DNA of 64,000 nucleotides, taken from positions 1 through 64,000 of the forward strand of contig SVGC01000008.1 of assembly GCA_015056495.1 (NCBI GenBank), given 5' to 3'. The notes beneath the pieces are model-generated. The model was not told where the DNA came from, made no database searches, and worked only from the letters and a program-made list of their open reading frames with translations. The translations under genes were made by a program, and so were the position numbers. How positions within the stretch are numbered: the first letter of the stretch is position 1; the number at the start of each line of letters is the position of its first letter. This document shows, in pieces, positions 8,499 to 16,972 of the stretch. The stretch comes from Butyrivibrio sp. (GTDB taxonomy: Bacteria; Bacillota; Clostridia; Lachnospirales; Lachnospiraceae).

Positions 8499-9587
8499 CT
8501 ACACTACCTCTTGTATAAAGAGTCCAGGTGTAGCACTTAGGTCAATGTATTCATCCCCGCATTTTATCGTAGGCCTTGACAGGTATTCACGATTTATAAA
8601 TATTATCTCCCCAACTTTTCCATTATTAAGCCTCACACTGTTTAGAAGATATGTTTGGACTATATTACTCAAAAAAGTAAGTATCATTTCAGCGTCATAA
8701 CGCTGGAAGCCTTCATTTTCAAAAGTTGATATTGCCATGAACGGACACAGAGGTCCACGATACACTCTTGCACTTGTCATAGCATCATATACGTCTGCAA
8801 TAGCAACAAGTTTGGCAAAATCATCTATCTGATTTCCTTTGATTCCTAGTGGATAACCTGATCCGTCACATCTTTCATGGTGCATTAGTATTGCATTTTT
8901 GACATGGACATTTAGATCAGAGTTTTTGACCAGGCTGTATCCTTGAGTAGGGTGGGTCTTTATGATACTGAATTCATCATTTGTGAGTTTTGCAGGCTTA
9001 GTAATGATCTCTGTGGGTATCAGTATCTTACCTATATCATGCAAAAGGCCAGCCTGAGTAGCAAGTTCTATATCTTTTGGATCCCATTTGAGCCACTGAG
9101 CTAAGATATTACTGATCATGGCAACATTGATACAATGAGTGTAAGTTGCATCATCATAATTTCTCAGATTATGTAGCATATCAAAGATGTTATTGGGACC
9201 TCGTCCTTTTTTCATGAGTTCGTTGATAGGAGTTGTAAGTTCCACAACATCTATATTGTTTTTACCTGCGATAGCACTGTCTATAACTTGTTTAAAATTC
9301 TCTGCGCAACCTTCGAACTCTTTTTTGAAGGCTTGGAATTCTTTTGTCTGGCGCAGTCTTTCACCATAGGACTGACTCTGAACCTCTGCTATTTCTTCAG
9401 CTTCTTTGGCTTGCTCAACGTCATCTTCAATAAGGACATTGATGATCGAATAAAAGATAAGCTTGGTAATAGCCTTGTCATTCAGAACAGTTCCTTTGAT
9501 CAATATCAACTGACCGCTGTCATATGTATATACATTGTCTGCAAGAACCATTCCGGGTTCCAGTTTTTTAGTAATCACTCTCTTCAT
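8499..9587 (-). CDS. HD-GYP domain protein, probable c-di-GMP phosphodiesterase
   Basis: A 362-residue cytosolic protein with a DUF3391-like N-terminus (ITKKLEPGMVLADNVYTYDSGQLILIKGT) and a C-terminal HD-GYP domain. The HD dyad (LLHDIGK) is at about 183-184 and HHERCDGSGYP ends near residue 246. HD-GYP proteins hydrolyse c-di-GMP. I placed the start at the ATG at 9587, since GAGG lies 6 nt upstream; an in-frame TTG four codons earlier overlaps that binding site. It is the first gene before the diguanylate cyclase and diverges from the riboswitch-ribU unit. Confidence 0.9.
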   Translation of the reverse strand: MKRVITKKLEPGMVLADNVYTYDSGQLILIKGTVLNDKAITKLIFYSIINVLIEDDVEQAKEAEEIAEVQSQSYGERLRQTKEFQAFKKEFEGCAENFKQVIDSAIAGKNNIDVVELTTPINELMKKGRGPNNIFDMLHNLRNYDDATYTHCINVAMISNILAQWLKWDPKDIELATQAGLLHDIGKILIPTEIITKPAKLTNDEFSIIKTHPTQGYSLVKNSDLNVHVKNAILMHHERCDGSGYPLGIKGNQIDDFAKLVAIADVYDAMTSARVYRGPLCPFMAISTFENEGFQRYDAEMILTFLSNIVQTYLLNSVRLNNGKVGEIIFINREYLSRPTIKCGDEYIDLSATPGLFIQEVV

Positions 9588-9730
9588 AGGTGGCCTCAAA
9601 ATATTGTGATCAAAGCTTTTTCCCTAAAACTTTTCCATAGTACATCTATTTTATAACAATATTTTAAACACGGAATATCACTAATACCATATATAAAGTA
9701 TAAAAATTCATAAAAAAATTGTCAACGAAC

Positions 9731-9760
9731 TTGACAAATACATTGTGCGCGATATATCAT
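9731..9760 (+). promoter_or_regulatory. promoter of the FMN riboswitch-ribU transcript
   Basis: TTGACA at 9731-9736 and TATCAT at 9755-9760, spaced 18 nt. Expected start is near 9767, just upstream of the aptamer. Confidence 0.65.
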
Positions 9761-9775
9761 CATTTTGAAAGCAAT

Positions 9776-9888
9776 GTTCTTCGGGGCAGGGTGAAACTCC
9801 CAACCGGCGGTAAAGTCCGCGACCCACTATTTGTGGCTGAATTGGTGAAACTCCAATACCGACAGTAAAGTCTGGATGAGAGAAGACT
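9776..9888 (+). ncRNA. FMN riboswitch aptamer (RFN element)
   Basis: The conserved RFN core is easy to read: CTTCGGGGCAGGGTGAAA, CCGGCGGTAAAGTCCGCGA, GGTGAAACTCC, CCGACAGTAAAGTCTGG and ATGAGAGAAGA. The closing P1 stem is TCTTC (9778-9782) with GAAGA (9882-9886). It senses FMN and turns off riboflavin genes. It lies about 120 nt ahead of ribU with a terminator hairpin between them, so it acts by transcription termination. Confidence 0.97.
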
Positions 9889-9956
9889 ATGCACAGCCAT
9901 TTTAAATGGTCCGAATTAGACATCAGACAATGCATTTGTTTTTGTGTTGTTTTTAA

Positions 9957-9992
9957 GCCCCGATCTTATTATTGATTCGGGGCATTTTTTAT
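9957..9992 (+). terminator. riboswitch-controlled intrinsic terminator
   Basis: GCCCCGA (9957-9963) pairs with TCGGGGC (9977-9983), followed by ATTTTTTATT. The left arm is also perfectly complementary to TCGGGGC at 9781-9787 inside the aptamer. That offers a mutually exclusive antiterminator pairing when FMN is absent (inference). Confidence 0.88.
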
Positions 9993-10009
9993 TGGCGGAA
10001 AGAGGGAAA

Positions 10010-10780
10010 ATGAAAGATTTGTTTTTACAGGTTGCTGAGCACGCAGGATACGTACTTGGCTTTGTAGCTATCATAATAGCTGCATTTGTTATTGCTATTG
10101 CATTTGAAAAATATGCAAAGAAATTATCCGGGGATACAGATAAAATCCTTACAACAAGGAAAATCGTAGTTATCGGTATTTTTTCAGCAATCGCTGTAGT
10201 ACTTATGTTTTTTGAGTTTTCAGTGCCTTTCGCACCACATTTTTACAAGATAGGCTTTAGTGATCTTCCTGCTCTTGTGGGCGGATTTGCATTTGGTCCG
10301 GTTGCCGGCGTAATGATCGAATTTGTAAAGATCCTGCTTAACCTGTTGTTCCAGGGAACAAGTACTGCATTTGTTGGTGAGCTTGCCAACTTCCTGATCG
10401 GATGCTCTTACATCCTTCCGGGTTCTGTATTTTATCTGTTCAAGAAGAATAAGAAAACAGCTATTATCTCTTGTGTTTTAGGAACACTGGTAATGACAGT
10501 ATTTGGATGTCTGTTCAACGCCTTTTACCTGCTGCCTGCTTATGCACTTCTGTATGGCGGAATACCAGTATCAAGCCTGATTGAAGCTGGTACAGCTGTT
10601 AACTCTCATATCACAAACATGTTTACATTTGTAGTATTAGCTGTTGCTCCACTTAATCTTTTAAAAGGAACTCTGGTTAGTGTTGTGACAATGCTTGTTT
10701 ATAAGCCACTTAGCCCTATCATCAAATTTGGTCAGGTATCTGTAAACAAGAAAAAAAATGCCATTGCTGACAACGATTGA
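10010..10780 (+). CDS. ribU: riboflavin ECF transporter S component RibU
   Basis: A 256-residue integral membrane substrate-binding subunit that captures riboflavin and works with the shared energy-coupling module (EcfA, EcfA', EcfT), not in this window. A first hydrophobic segment (about residues 10-30) precedes the S-component core. The core carries VVLMFFEFSVPFAP, the family hallmark KIGFSDLPALVGGFAFGP, then VKILLNLLFQGTSTAFVGELANFLIG. I chose the ATG at 10010 because AAAGAGGG lies just ahead; an upstream in-frame start would lie within the leader and terminator. FMN control by the upstream riboswitch fits the role. Confidence 0.95.
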   Translation: MKDLFLQVAEHAGYVLGFVAIIIAAFVIAIAFEKYAKKLSGDTDKILTTRKIVVIGIFSAIAVVLMFFEFSVPFAPHFYKIGFSDLPALVGGFAFGPVAGVMIEFVKILLNLLFQGTSTAFVGELANFLIGCSYILPGSVFYLFKKNKKTAIISCVLGTLVMTVFGCLFNAFYLLPAYALLYGGIPVSSLIEAGTAVNSHITNMFTFVVLAVAPLNLLKGTLVSVVTMLVYKPLSPIIKFGQVSVNKKKNAIADND

Positions 10781-10831
10781 TCCTATAACAAGCGCAAAAT
10801 CCATTTTTACTTCATTTTAATTTTCTATGTT

Positions 10832-10867
10832 AAAAGAGATTTGGTAATCCGTTACCAAATCTCTTTT
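10832..10867. terminator. bidirectional terminator between ribU and potD
   Basis: AAAAGAGATTTGGTAA (10832-10847) pairs perfectly with TTACCAAATCTCTTTT (10852-10867) around a TCCG loop. The stem ends are A-rich/T-rich, so it can terminate both ribU from the left and the pot operon from the right. Confidence 0.9.
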
Positions 10868-10881
10868 ACTATTGTCAGTAT

Positions 10882-12483
10882 TTATCTTATTTTGTCTGCT
10901 TTTTCAGCTTTTATAGTATTCTTCTTTTCATAAACAAAGAATGAGATCATTGCCACAAAGGCAATCAATATAATGATCCAGCCCCAGAATGGAACATTTC
11001 TCAGATTGTAGCATCTGACATTTATCCACATCTGATTGATCTTGGCGTTTACATCAGAATCAAAATACTCCATGATTGCACTTCTGTTTATGACATCTTC
11101 CAATGGGTATTGCGCATAGAGTTGTCTCTTAGTCTGTTCTTCATACGTTGTAAGAATATATTCTCCAGTAGTATCTTCTGGATCAAAAAAGTAAGTCAGA
11201 TCATAATCTACTGCATCTTCCTCGTCCTCAGCTCCATAGTTCCATTCAAGATACTCATAGATGACATCTCCATCCATACCGCCTGATATAACTGAAGTAT
11301 AACCTATGTAGTACATATTTCTAACTGCATTTTCAGGCATGGAAAGGAAGTTTACAAAAGCTTCTGCAGCCTGCTGTTTGGCACTGTCCTGTCCAATTCC
11401 GTTCTTGAGCATTACCCAACCGTCAAACCACATGTTGGTACATTCTTCAGGAACAGCAAACTCTAAATAAAGTCCATCTTCTTCTGCCTGATCCATGGCA
11501 TATACAGCATCACCTGACCACTGGTAGTTACCAAGAACTTTACCTGTTATCATATCTGCCTTACCACTGTCAGTTTCAAAAGAGTACACATTATTTTTAA
11601 CATCTTGCAGATAATCCTGAATGCTTTCGATGGTCTCATCTGAAACATCATTCATTTCTGCCATCAGGTTATCTGAATAATTTTCATCATTTATAAACTC
11701 ATCTGATGTGAGTAGGTCTGCCTTAAGTGCTGCCATTGCTGCAAAATAAGAATCACGCACGTTATCTTTTATGGTGACCTGTCTGTAGAAATCAGGGTTA
11801 TTTAAAACGCTCCAGGTTGAAGCCTCTTCTCTGGTCATCTCATTAGGATTATAGAGAATACCTGTGATTCCCCACATATATCCGGCCATATATTTATTCC
11901 AATATTCGCCGTTTATCTCATGAGTTGAAAGTGTCTCTTCGATGAAAGGAGAAACATTTCTAACGTAGTAATTATTTTCATTAGTCTCATCAAAGAACCC
12001 ATCTGAGTATGGTACAAGCCAGTCTTCAGACATAAGCTTCATGATCATATATTCTGAAGGACATACCAGATCGTAAGTATCTCCCAGTGTAAGCATATTG
12101 TAGAGCTCTTCGTTAGTACCAAAGCAGCTGTACTCGACCTTAACCTTCTGACCATAGGTCTCGTAGTACCAGTCTTCAAAATCCTCATATAAGGCTTTTT
12201 CTCCGAAGATATCTCCGCTTTCAAGATCTATTACTTCGTCATCTTCCCAGCCGCCTAGATCCATGTATTCTTCCCAGTTGCATACACGAAGGATTATGGT
12301 ATCGTCTGCAGCTTCAGCTGTTTCCACAAGATCAAGCTCTCCAGCTATAGGTGAAAAAGCAGTTGTAAGTACAAGTAGAGATGATACTAATGTCTTTGGC
12401 ATAGCCTTTTTTGCGAAGGCTCTAAAAGTCTTACGTCTATCCGCGGCAGTAATTGTTTTTCCAAAAGAATTAAAAGTTCTCAT
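10882..12483 (-). CDS. potD: spermidine/putrescine ABC transporter substrate-binding protein with C-terminal membrane anchor
   Basis: A 533-residue extracytoplasmic polyamine-binding protein. A long basic n-region and hydrophobic segment (about 30-50) end in AEA, a signal-peptide-like site with no lipobox cysteine. The mature domain begins RVCNWEEYMDLGGW as in PotD. The lobes include YDLVCPSEYMIMKLM, GYMWGITGILYNP, NYQWSGDAVYAM and NMWFDGWVML. A C-terminal transmembrane helix (WGWIIILIAFVAMISFFVYEKK, about residues 499-520) follows, so the protein seems tethered by its tail rather than by lipid. It is also longer than the usual ~350 residues. The start overlaps the potC stop (ATGA). Confidence 0.9.
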   Translation of the reverse strand: MRTFNSFGKTITAADRRKTFRAFAKKAMPKTLVSSLLVLTTAFSPIAGELDLVETAEAADDTIILRVCNWEEYMDLGGWEDDEVIDLESGDIFGEKALYEDFEDWYYETYGQKVKVEYSCFGTNEELYNMLTLGDTYDLVCPSEYMIMKLMSEDWLVPYSDGFFDETNENNYYVRNVSPFIEETLSTHEINGEYWNKYMAGYMWGITGILYNPNEMTREEASTWSVLNNPDFYRQVTIKDNVRDSYFAAMAALKADLLTSDEFINDENYSDNLMAEMNDVSDETIESIQDYLQDVKNNVYSFETDSGKADMITGKVLGNYQWSGDAVYAMDQAEEDGLYLEFAVPEECTNMWFDGWVMLKNGIGQDSAKQQAAEAFVNFLSMPENAVRNMYYIGYTSVISGGMDGDVIYEYLEWNYGAEDEEDAVDYDLTYFFDPEDTTGEYILTTYEEQTKRQLYAQYPLEDVINRSAIMEYFDSDVNAKINQMWINVRCYNLRNVPFWGWIIILIAFVAMISFFVYEKKNTIKAEKADKIR

Positions 12484-13283
12484 ACTTTTGTACCTGCCTT
12501 TGCTGCGTTTTCATCATTTCTAAAAGGACGTACATTCATAAGGACAGCTACAATCATAACTATTACAAAAATAAGAGTAGAAAGTGCCCACAGTGCTGTC
12601 TTGATCTGAGTCTGAGAGCCTCTAGTAGCATTAACTACGTATGTACTGATAGTATCAAAGGTCGCAGGCTTGGTATATGTAGCTATAAAGTAATCATCCA
12701 GTGACAGGGTTATAGCCATTGCAAAGCCTGAAATGATCCCAGACATGATCTGAGGAATGATAACTTTACGAAGGGCATATGCAGGAGAAGCTCCAAGGTC
12801 AAGTGCAGCTTCATAAAGGCTTGAATCCATCTGTTTTAGCTTTGGCATAACTGACAGGTATACGAATGGTGCACACAGTGTTACATGACCTGCGATAAGA
12901 GGGAAAAATGTATCTTTTCCTGCTCCAAATACGACTACCAACAATATGCATATAGAAAAACCTGTTACTACATCTGCGTTAACTACAGGAATCTGATTTA
13001 TTGAATTGATAACCATCTGATTTCTGCGCTTTGAATAGAAGGTTCCAATTGCTCCAAGGCTACCAAGTATTGTGGCAATCACTGCTGCACACAGGGCAAG
13101 ACCAATAGTGCCAAGGATCATATCTGCCAACTCTTCTGTAGTAAAGAGTGTTATGTAGTTCTGCACTGAAAAGCTTCCGGCAGTACCAATGGTAGTGGCA
13201 TCTGTAAAGCTGTACACTGCCAGAATAAGTATTGGTGCATAAATAAATAGTAAAACAAGGCACAGTATTATTGTTGAAATCAT
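12480..13283 (-). CDS. potC: spermidine/putrescine ABC transporter permease PotC
   Basis: A 267-residue permease with six predicted transmembrane helices. The EAA loop that docks the ATPase is EAALDLGASPAYALRKVIIPQ. The segment FSLDDYF-like (SLDDYFIATYT) is typical of PotC. It starts 4 nt inside the end of potB and overlaps potD by 4 nt, so the four genes are translationally coupled in the order A-B-C-D. Confidence 0.94.
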   Translation of the reverse strand: MISTIILCLVLLFIYAPILILAVYSFTDATTIGTAGSFSVQNYITLFTTEELADMILGTIGLALCAAVIATILGSLGAIGTFYSKRRNQMVINSINQIPVVNADVVTGFSICILLVVVFGAGKDTFFPLIAGHVTLCAPFVYLSVMPKLKQMDSSLYEAALDLGASPAYALRKVIIPQIMSGIISGFAMAITLSLDDYFIATYTKPATFDTISTYVVNATRGSQTQIKTALWALSTLIFVIVMIVAVLMNVRPFRNDENAAKAGTKV

Positions 13284-14071
13284 ACCAGTGTTCCTCCTCT
13301 TACTCCTGTATCTTCATCGCCATTAGTAACTAACGTGAAAAGACATATTATAACAAGCAAAATAAGCGCTATCATTGATCCGTTGTGCCAATCATATGCT
13401 GAGAAGTAGCTTCCGATAAGGCTACCCATGATATAAGTACTGTTGTACATCATATCAAGGACTACATAGTTGGTCATAGCAGGAAGAAATACCATAGATA
13501 CTCCACTGACTATACCAGGCATGGAAAGTGGCAGTGTCACTCTGTAAAAAGACTGACGTTTGCCTGCTCCAAGATCTGCTGCTGCCTCAAGAAGGCTTCT
13601 ATCCAGCTTGGAAAGAGTTGTATATATTGGCAAGATCATGAAGGGAAGAAAATCGTAAGTCATACCAATGATGGAATTCAAAAATGGATGAAATGCAAGA
13701 TTTCCTTCTATAAGTGTCAAAATCTCTTTTAATGCAGTCACACGAAGTGTGAAGTTGATCCACATAGGCATTACAAATATCATGACTATGACAGATTTAA
13801 ACTTCCAGTTACTCTGTGAAAGTATATAAGAAACAGGATATGCCAGCAAAAGGCATACTACTGTAGTTGCCAGTGCAAGGCAAAAGCTGTACAAAAGCGT
13901 TCCAAGAGTATTAGGGTCAGTGAAAAAGTTTATAAGATTAGAAAATGTAAACTGACCTTCACCATTGGTAAATGCATAGTACAGAATGACCAATAGCGGC
14001 AACACAACAAATATCAATAAAAAGATAAAGTAAGGTATACCAAGATACTTTCTTGAAAAATTCCTGTTCAT
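13280..14071 (-). CDS. potB: spermidine/putrescine ABC transporter permease PotB
   Basis: A 263-residue permease with six predicted helices, the first at LGIPYFIFLLIFVVLPLLVILYY-type residues about 10-32. The EAA loop is EAAADLGAGKRQSFYRVTLPL. It forms the channel with PotC. The gene follows potA after 4 nt and overlaps potC by 4 nt. Confidence 0.94.
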   Translation of the reverse strand: MNRNFSRKYLGIPYFIFLLIFVVLPLLVILYYAFTNGEGQFTFSNLINFFTDPNTLGTLLYSFCLALATTVVCLLLAYPVSYILSQSNWKFKSVIVMIFVMPMWINFTLRVTALKEILTLIEGNLAFHPFLNSIIGMTYDFLPFMILPIYTTLSKLDRSLLEAAADLGAGKRQSFYRVTLPLSMPGIVSGVSMVFLPAMTNYVVLDMMYNSTYIMGSLIGSYFSAYDWHNGSMIALILLVIICLFTLVTNGDEDTGVRGGTLV

Positions 14072-14075
14072 CGCA

Positions 14076-15518
14076 TTACCTCTTTACTGTAAACTTCATT
14101 TTCTCAACAGGCATGATAAGACCAACCTGATCATCCATATTCCAAAGGTATTCGTCATCTACGATCAGGTCATAGCCCTGTTCTGTACGAACGACGTAAC
14201 TATAGTGGTCACCTTTGTAAATAAGGTTGATGATCTTACCATTAACAAGACCAGCTTCGATATCATCGCTCATCTCAATATCGCCAGGTTCAATTGAGAC
14301 TCTGACTCTCATTCTTCCAACATCAATTGCCTCACCGTTGGAATCAACAAGAGTACCGTCCATTATTGAAGAACCAGGAATGATCTTGGTAATATCGCAG
14401 TTGATTATCTCTCCATTAAAATCAAGCTGATAATCCTGAGTAATAGTTGTGATAAGGTGTGTAGTATGATCTTCAGCAAGCATGATGTGTATTCCATCAG
14501 GATCAAGACACATTCCAACCTTATCTCCAACCTTGGCAGACTTGGTTGTCTGAATGATCATCTCATATTTTCCGGATTCAACAGTTATCTCATAGTGAAC
14601 GCCCTTAAATATCACTGATGTAACAACGCCTGAAATAGTTCCATTTTCAGGTGTTGTAAGGATAACATCCTCAGGACGGACTACTACGTCTACAAGAGTT
14701 CCTTCTGGAACATCATCTACGCATACAAACTCACCACCGCAGAATCTTACCTTGAGATTACCTGTCATGATGCCCTTAAAGATATTACTTTCACCGATAA
14801 AGTCAGCTACAAAAGCATTTTTAGGCTCATTATAAATATCTTCAGGAGTACCGATCTGCTGTATCTTACCTTCTGACATGACTACGATCTTGTCAGACAT
14901 AGTAAGAGCTTCTTCCTGGTCATGAGTTACATAAATAAATGTAATGCCCAACTTGTCATGCATGTTCTTAAGCTCAACCTGCATTTCCTTACGCATCTTA
15001 AGATCAAGAGCTCCAAGAGGTTCGTCAAGAAGAAGTATCTCAGGCTCATTTACCAAAGCTCTGGCAATAGCAATTCTCTGCTGCTGACCACCAGAAAGTG
15101 TAGTAACTTTTCTATCTTCAAAGCCTTCAAGATCAACCATCTCCAGTACATGCTTAACTTTTCTGGTGATCTCGGCCTTAGACATCTTTTTTAGCTTAAG
15201 TCCGAAGGCAATATTATCAAATATATTCATATGCGGGAAAAGGGCATATCTCTGGAATACAGTATTGATAGGGCGTTTATTTGGCGGAAGGTGTGCAATA
15301 TCCTTGCCATCTAAGAGTATCTGGCCCTGAGTAGGCATGTCAAAACCGGCAATCATACGTAGAGTTGTAGTCTTGCCGCAGCCTGATGGTCCTAAAAATG
15401 TAACAAATTCCCCTCTTTTTACTTCAAGGTTGAAATCCTTGACAGCAACGAATCCGTTATCAGAAAAGCTTCTGGTGATATTCTTTAGCTCAATGATATT
15501 CTGCTCATTCCCCTGCAT
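14076..15518 (-). CDS. potA: spermidine/putrescine ABC transporter ATP-binding protein PotA (long form)
   Basis: A 480-residue cytosolic ATPase. Walker [11 protein letters not shown]-loop [10 protein letters not shown], signature LSGGQQQR, Walker [13 protein letters not shown] and the switch His in VTHDQEEA are all intact. PotA is usually about 370 residues. Here the C-terminal half appears to contain two OB/TOBE-type modules, one ending near SGKYEMII and a second from about residue 400 ([13 protein letters not shown] to [10 protein letters not shown]). I took the start at 15518, which has GGAGG 7 nt upstream; a further in-frame ATG at 15536 precedes that site. It is the first pot gene, 45 nt after murA. 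Confidence 0.94.
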   Translation of the reverse strand: MQGNEQNIIELKNITRSFSDNGFVAVKDFNLEVKRGEFVTFLGPSGCGKTTTLRMIAGFDMPTQGQILLDGKDIAHLPPNKRPINTVFQRYALFPHMNIFDNIAFGLKLKKMSKAEITRKVKHVLEMVDLEGFEDRKVTTLSGGQQQRIAIARALVNEPEILLLDEPLGALDLKMRKEMQVELKNMHDKLGITFIYVTHDQEEALTMSDKIVVMSEGKIQQIGTPEDIYNEPKNAFVADFIGESNIFKGIMTGNLKVRFCGGEFVCVDDVPEGTLVDVVVRPEDVILTTPENGTISGVVTSVIFKGVHYEITVESGKYEMIIQTTKSAKVGDKVGMCLDPDGIHIMLAEDHTTHLITTITQDYQLDFNGEIINCDITKIIPGSSIMDGTLVDSNGEAIDVGRMRVRVSIEPGDIEMSDDIEAGLVNGKIINLIYKGDHYSYVVRTEQGYDLIVDDEYLWNMDDQVGLIMPVEKMKFTVKR

Positions 15519-15541
15519 TAAAACGCCTCCAATCATGAGAA

Positions 15542-15570
15542 ACGCATAACTGTAAAAAACAGTTATGCGT
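15542..15570. terminator. 12-bp hairpin spanning the murA stop codon
   Basis: ACGCATAACTGT (15542-15553) pairs perfectly with ACAGTTATGCGT (15559-15570) around five A/T bases. The murA stop TAA (15565-15563) lies inside the stem. On the minus strand only TTTCTC follows, so this is a weak terminator or attenuator between murA and potABCD. Confidence 0.6.
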
Positions 15571-16855
15571 ATTTTAATTTAAACTTCTGTAATTCTCTAT
15601 CAGTATCGACTTTTTCTATATGAGCTCCAAGATCTTTAAGTTTCATCTCGAAATCCTCATAGCCTCTTTCGATATACTGTATATCCTCAACAGTTGTAAA
15701 TCCTTCTGCTGAAAGTCCTGCAATAACAAGTGCAGCACCTGCTCTTAAATCCGGGGCACTGATAGAAGCTCCTGTGTATTTTTCAACACCTTCTATTATT
15801 GCTGTGCTTCCTTCAACTTTTATAGAAGCACCCATCTTTGTGAGCTCATCAACATATTTGAATCTGTTTTCAAAAACGCTCTCTGTAACTATGCTGATAC
15901 CAGTTGCAAGTCCAAGTGCTACTGTTATCTGTGGTTGCATATCTGTTGGATATCCCGGATAAGGAAGAGTCTTAATATGTGTATGTGACAATCTCTTAGT
16001 TGCTACAACTCTTACTTCATCATCAGATTCCTGTATCTGACATCCCATCTCTACCAGCTTGGCACTGATAGACTCAAGGTGCTTTGGAATGACATTCTTG
16101 ACTGTAATATCACCCTTAGTAGCTGCGGCAGCCATCATAAATGTACCTGCCTCGATCTGGTCTGGAATGATCGTATACTCTGTACCATGGAACTTGTCAA
16201 CGCCCTTGATACGTATCACGTCTGTACCGGCGCCCTTGATATTGGCTCCCATACTGTTAAGGAAGTTGGCAAAATCAACAACGTGTGGTTCCTTGGCTAC
16301 ATTTTCAATGATAGTCTTACCTTCAGCCATAGCTGCTGTCATCATGATATTGATAGTAGCTCCAACACTAGGCATATCAAGATAAATATGATTTCCTACG
16401 AGTTTATCGGCTTTGGCATCTATATTGCCGTATTCGATATTTACTTCCGCACCAAGTGCTGTAAATCCTTTGATATGCTGGTCTATAGGTCTAAGTCCTA
16501 TATTACATCCTCCAGGAAGTACAACTCTGGCTCTTTTATATTTACCAAGAAGGGCACCTATAAGGTAATAGGATGCTCTGATCTTCTTGATGCAATCATT
16601 ATCGATTGTTACGTCTTTTACCTGAGATGCATTGATCTTAACTGAATGTCTGCCGGTTCTCTCGACTATGGCACCAATGCTCTCTATAGCCTGAAGCATT
16701 GCATTAGTATCTGATTCGTCAGGCATATTATCTATGTAGACAGTATCATCAGTCATAATGGAAGCCGCCAAAATAGGTAGTGCAGCATTTTTGGCACCAC
16801 CGATCTCAACTTCCCCCACCAACGGTATACCGCCTTGTATTACGTACTTGTTCAT
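15563..16855 (-). CDS. murA: UDP-N-acetylglucosamine 1-carboxyvinyltransferase
   Basis: A 430-residue cytosolic enzyme that transfers enolpyruvate from PEP to UDP-GlcNAc, the first committed step of peptidoglycan synthesis. The N-terminal GGAKNAALP (K22, N23) and the catalytic cysteine C117 in [11 protein letters not shown] are present. A Cys here predicts fosfomycin sensitivity of this copy. Later segments [21 protein letters not shown] and [12 protein letters not shown] fit the family. Firmicutes often carry two MurA paralogues; which one this is cannot be told. It lies between the M23 peptidase gene and potA. Confidence 0.96.
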   Translation of the reverse strand: MNKYVIQGGIPLVGEVEIGGAKNAALPILAASIMTDDTVYIDNMPDESDTNAMLQAIESIGAIVERTGRHSVKINASQVKDVTIDNDCIKKIRASYYLIGALLGKYKRARVVLPGGCNIGLRPIDQHIKGFTALGAEVNIEYGNIDAKADKLVGNHIYLDMPSVGATINIMMTAAMAEGKTIIENVAKEPHVVDFANFLNSMGANIKGAGTDVIRIKGVDKFHGTEYTIIPDQIEAGTFMMAAAATKGDITVKNVIPKHLESISAKLVEMGCQIQESDDEVRVVATKRLSHTHIKTLPYPGYPTDMQPQITVALGLATGISIVTESVFENRFKYVDELTKMGASIKVEGSTAIIEGVEKYTGASISAPDLRAGAALVIAGLSAEGFTTVEDIQYIERGYEDFEMKLKDLGAHIEKVDTDRELQKFKLKYA

Positions 16856-16921
16856 ATCTTTTCCTCATAGTCCGGGAATGAAATTCCCTAAGCGATTTTG
16901 TAATATCTTAGTCGCTTTTGC

Positions 16922-16959
16922 TACAAAAAATAGTTATATCATGAAAACTATTTTTTGTA
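16922..16959. terminator. bidirectional AT-rich hairpin downstream of the M23 peptidase gene
   Basis: TACAAAAAATAGTT (16922-16935) and AACTATTTTTTGTA (16946-16959) form a perfect 14-bp stem with a 10-nt loop. It lies 14 nt past the peptidase stop. The stem is A/T-rich, so it may be a weak terminator allowing read-through to murA. Confidence 0.55.
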
Positions 16960-16972
16960 AATGAGACAAAAA

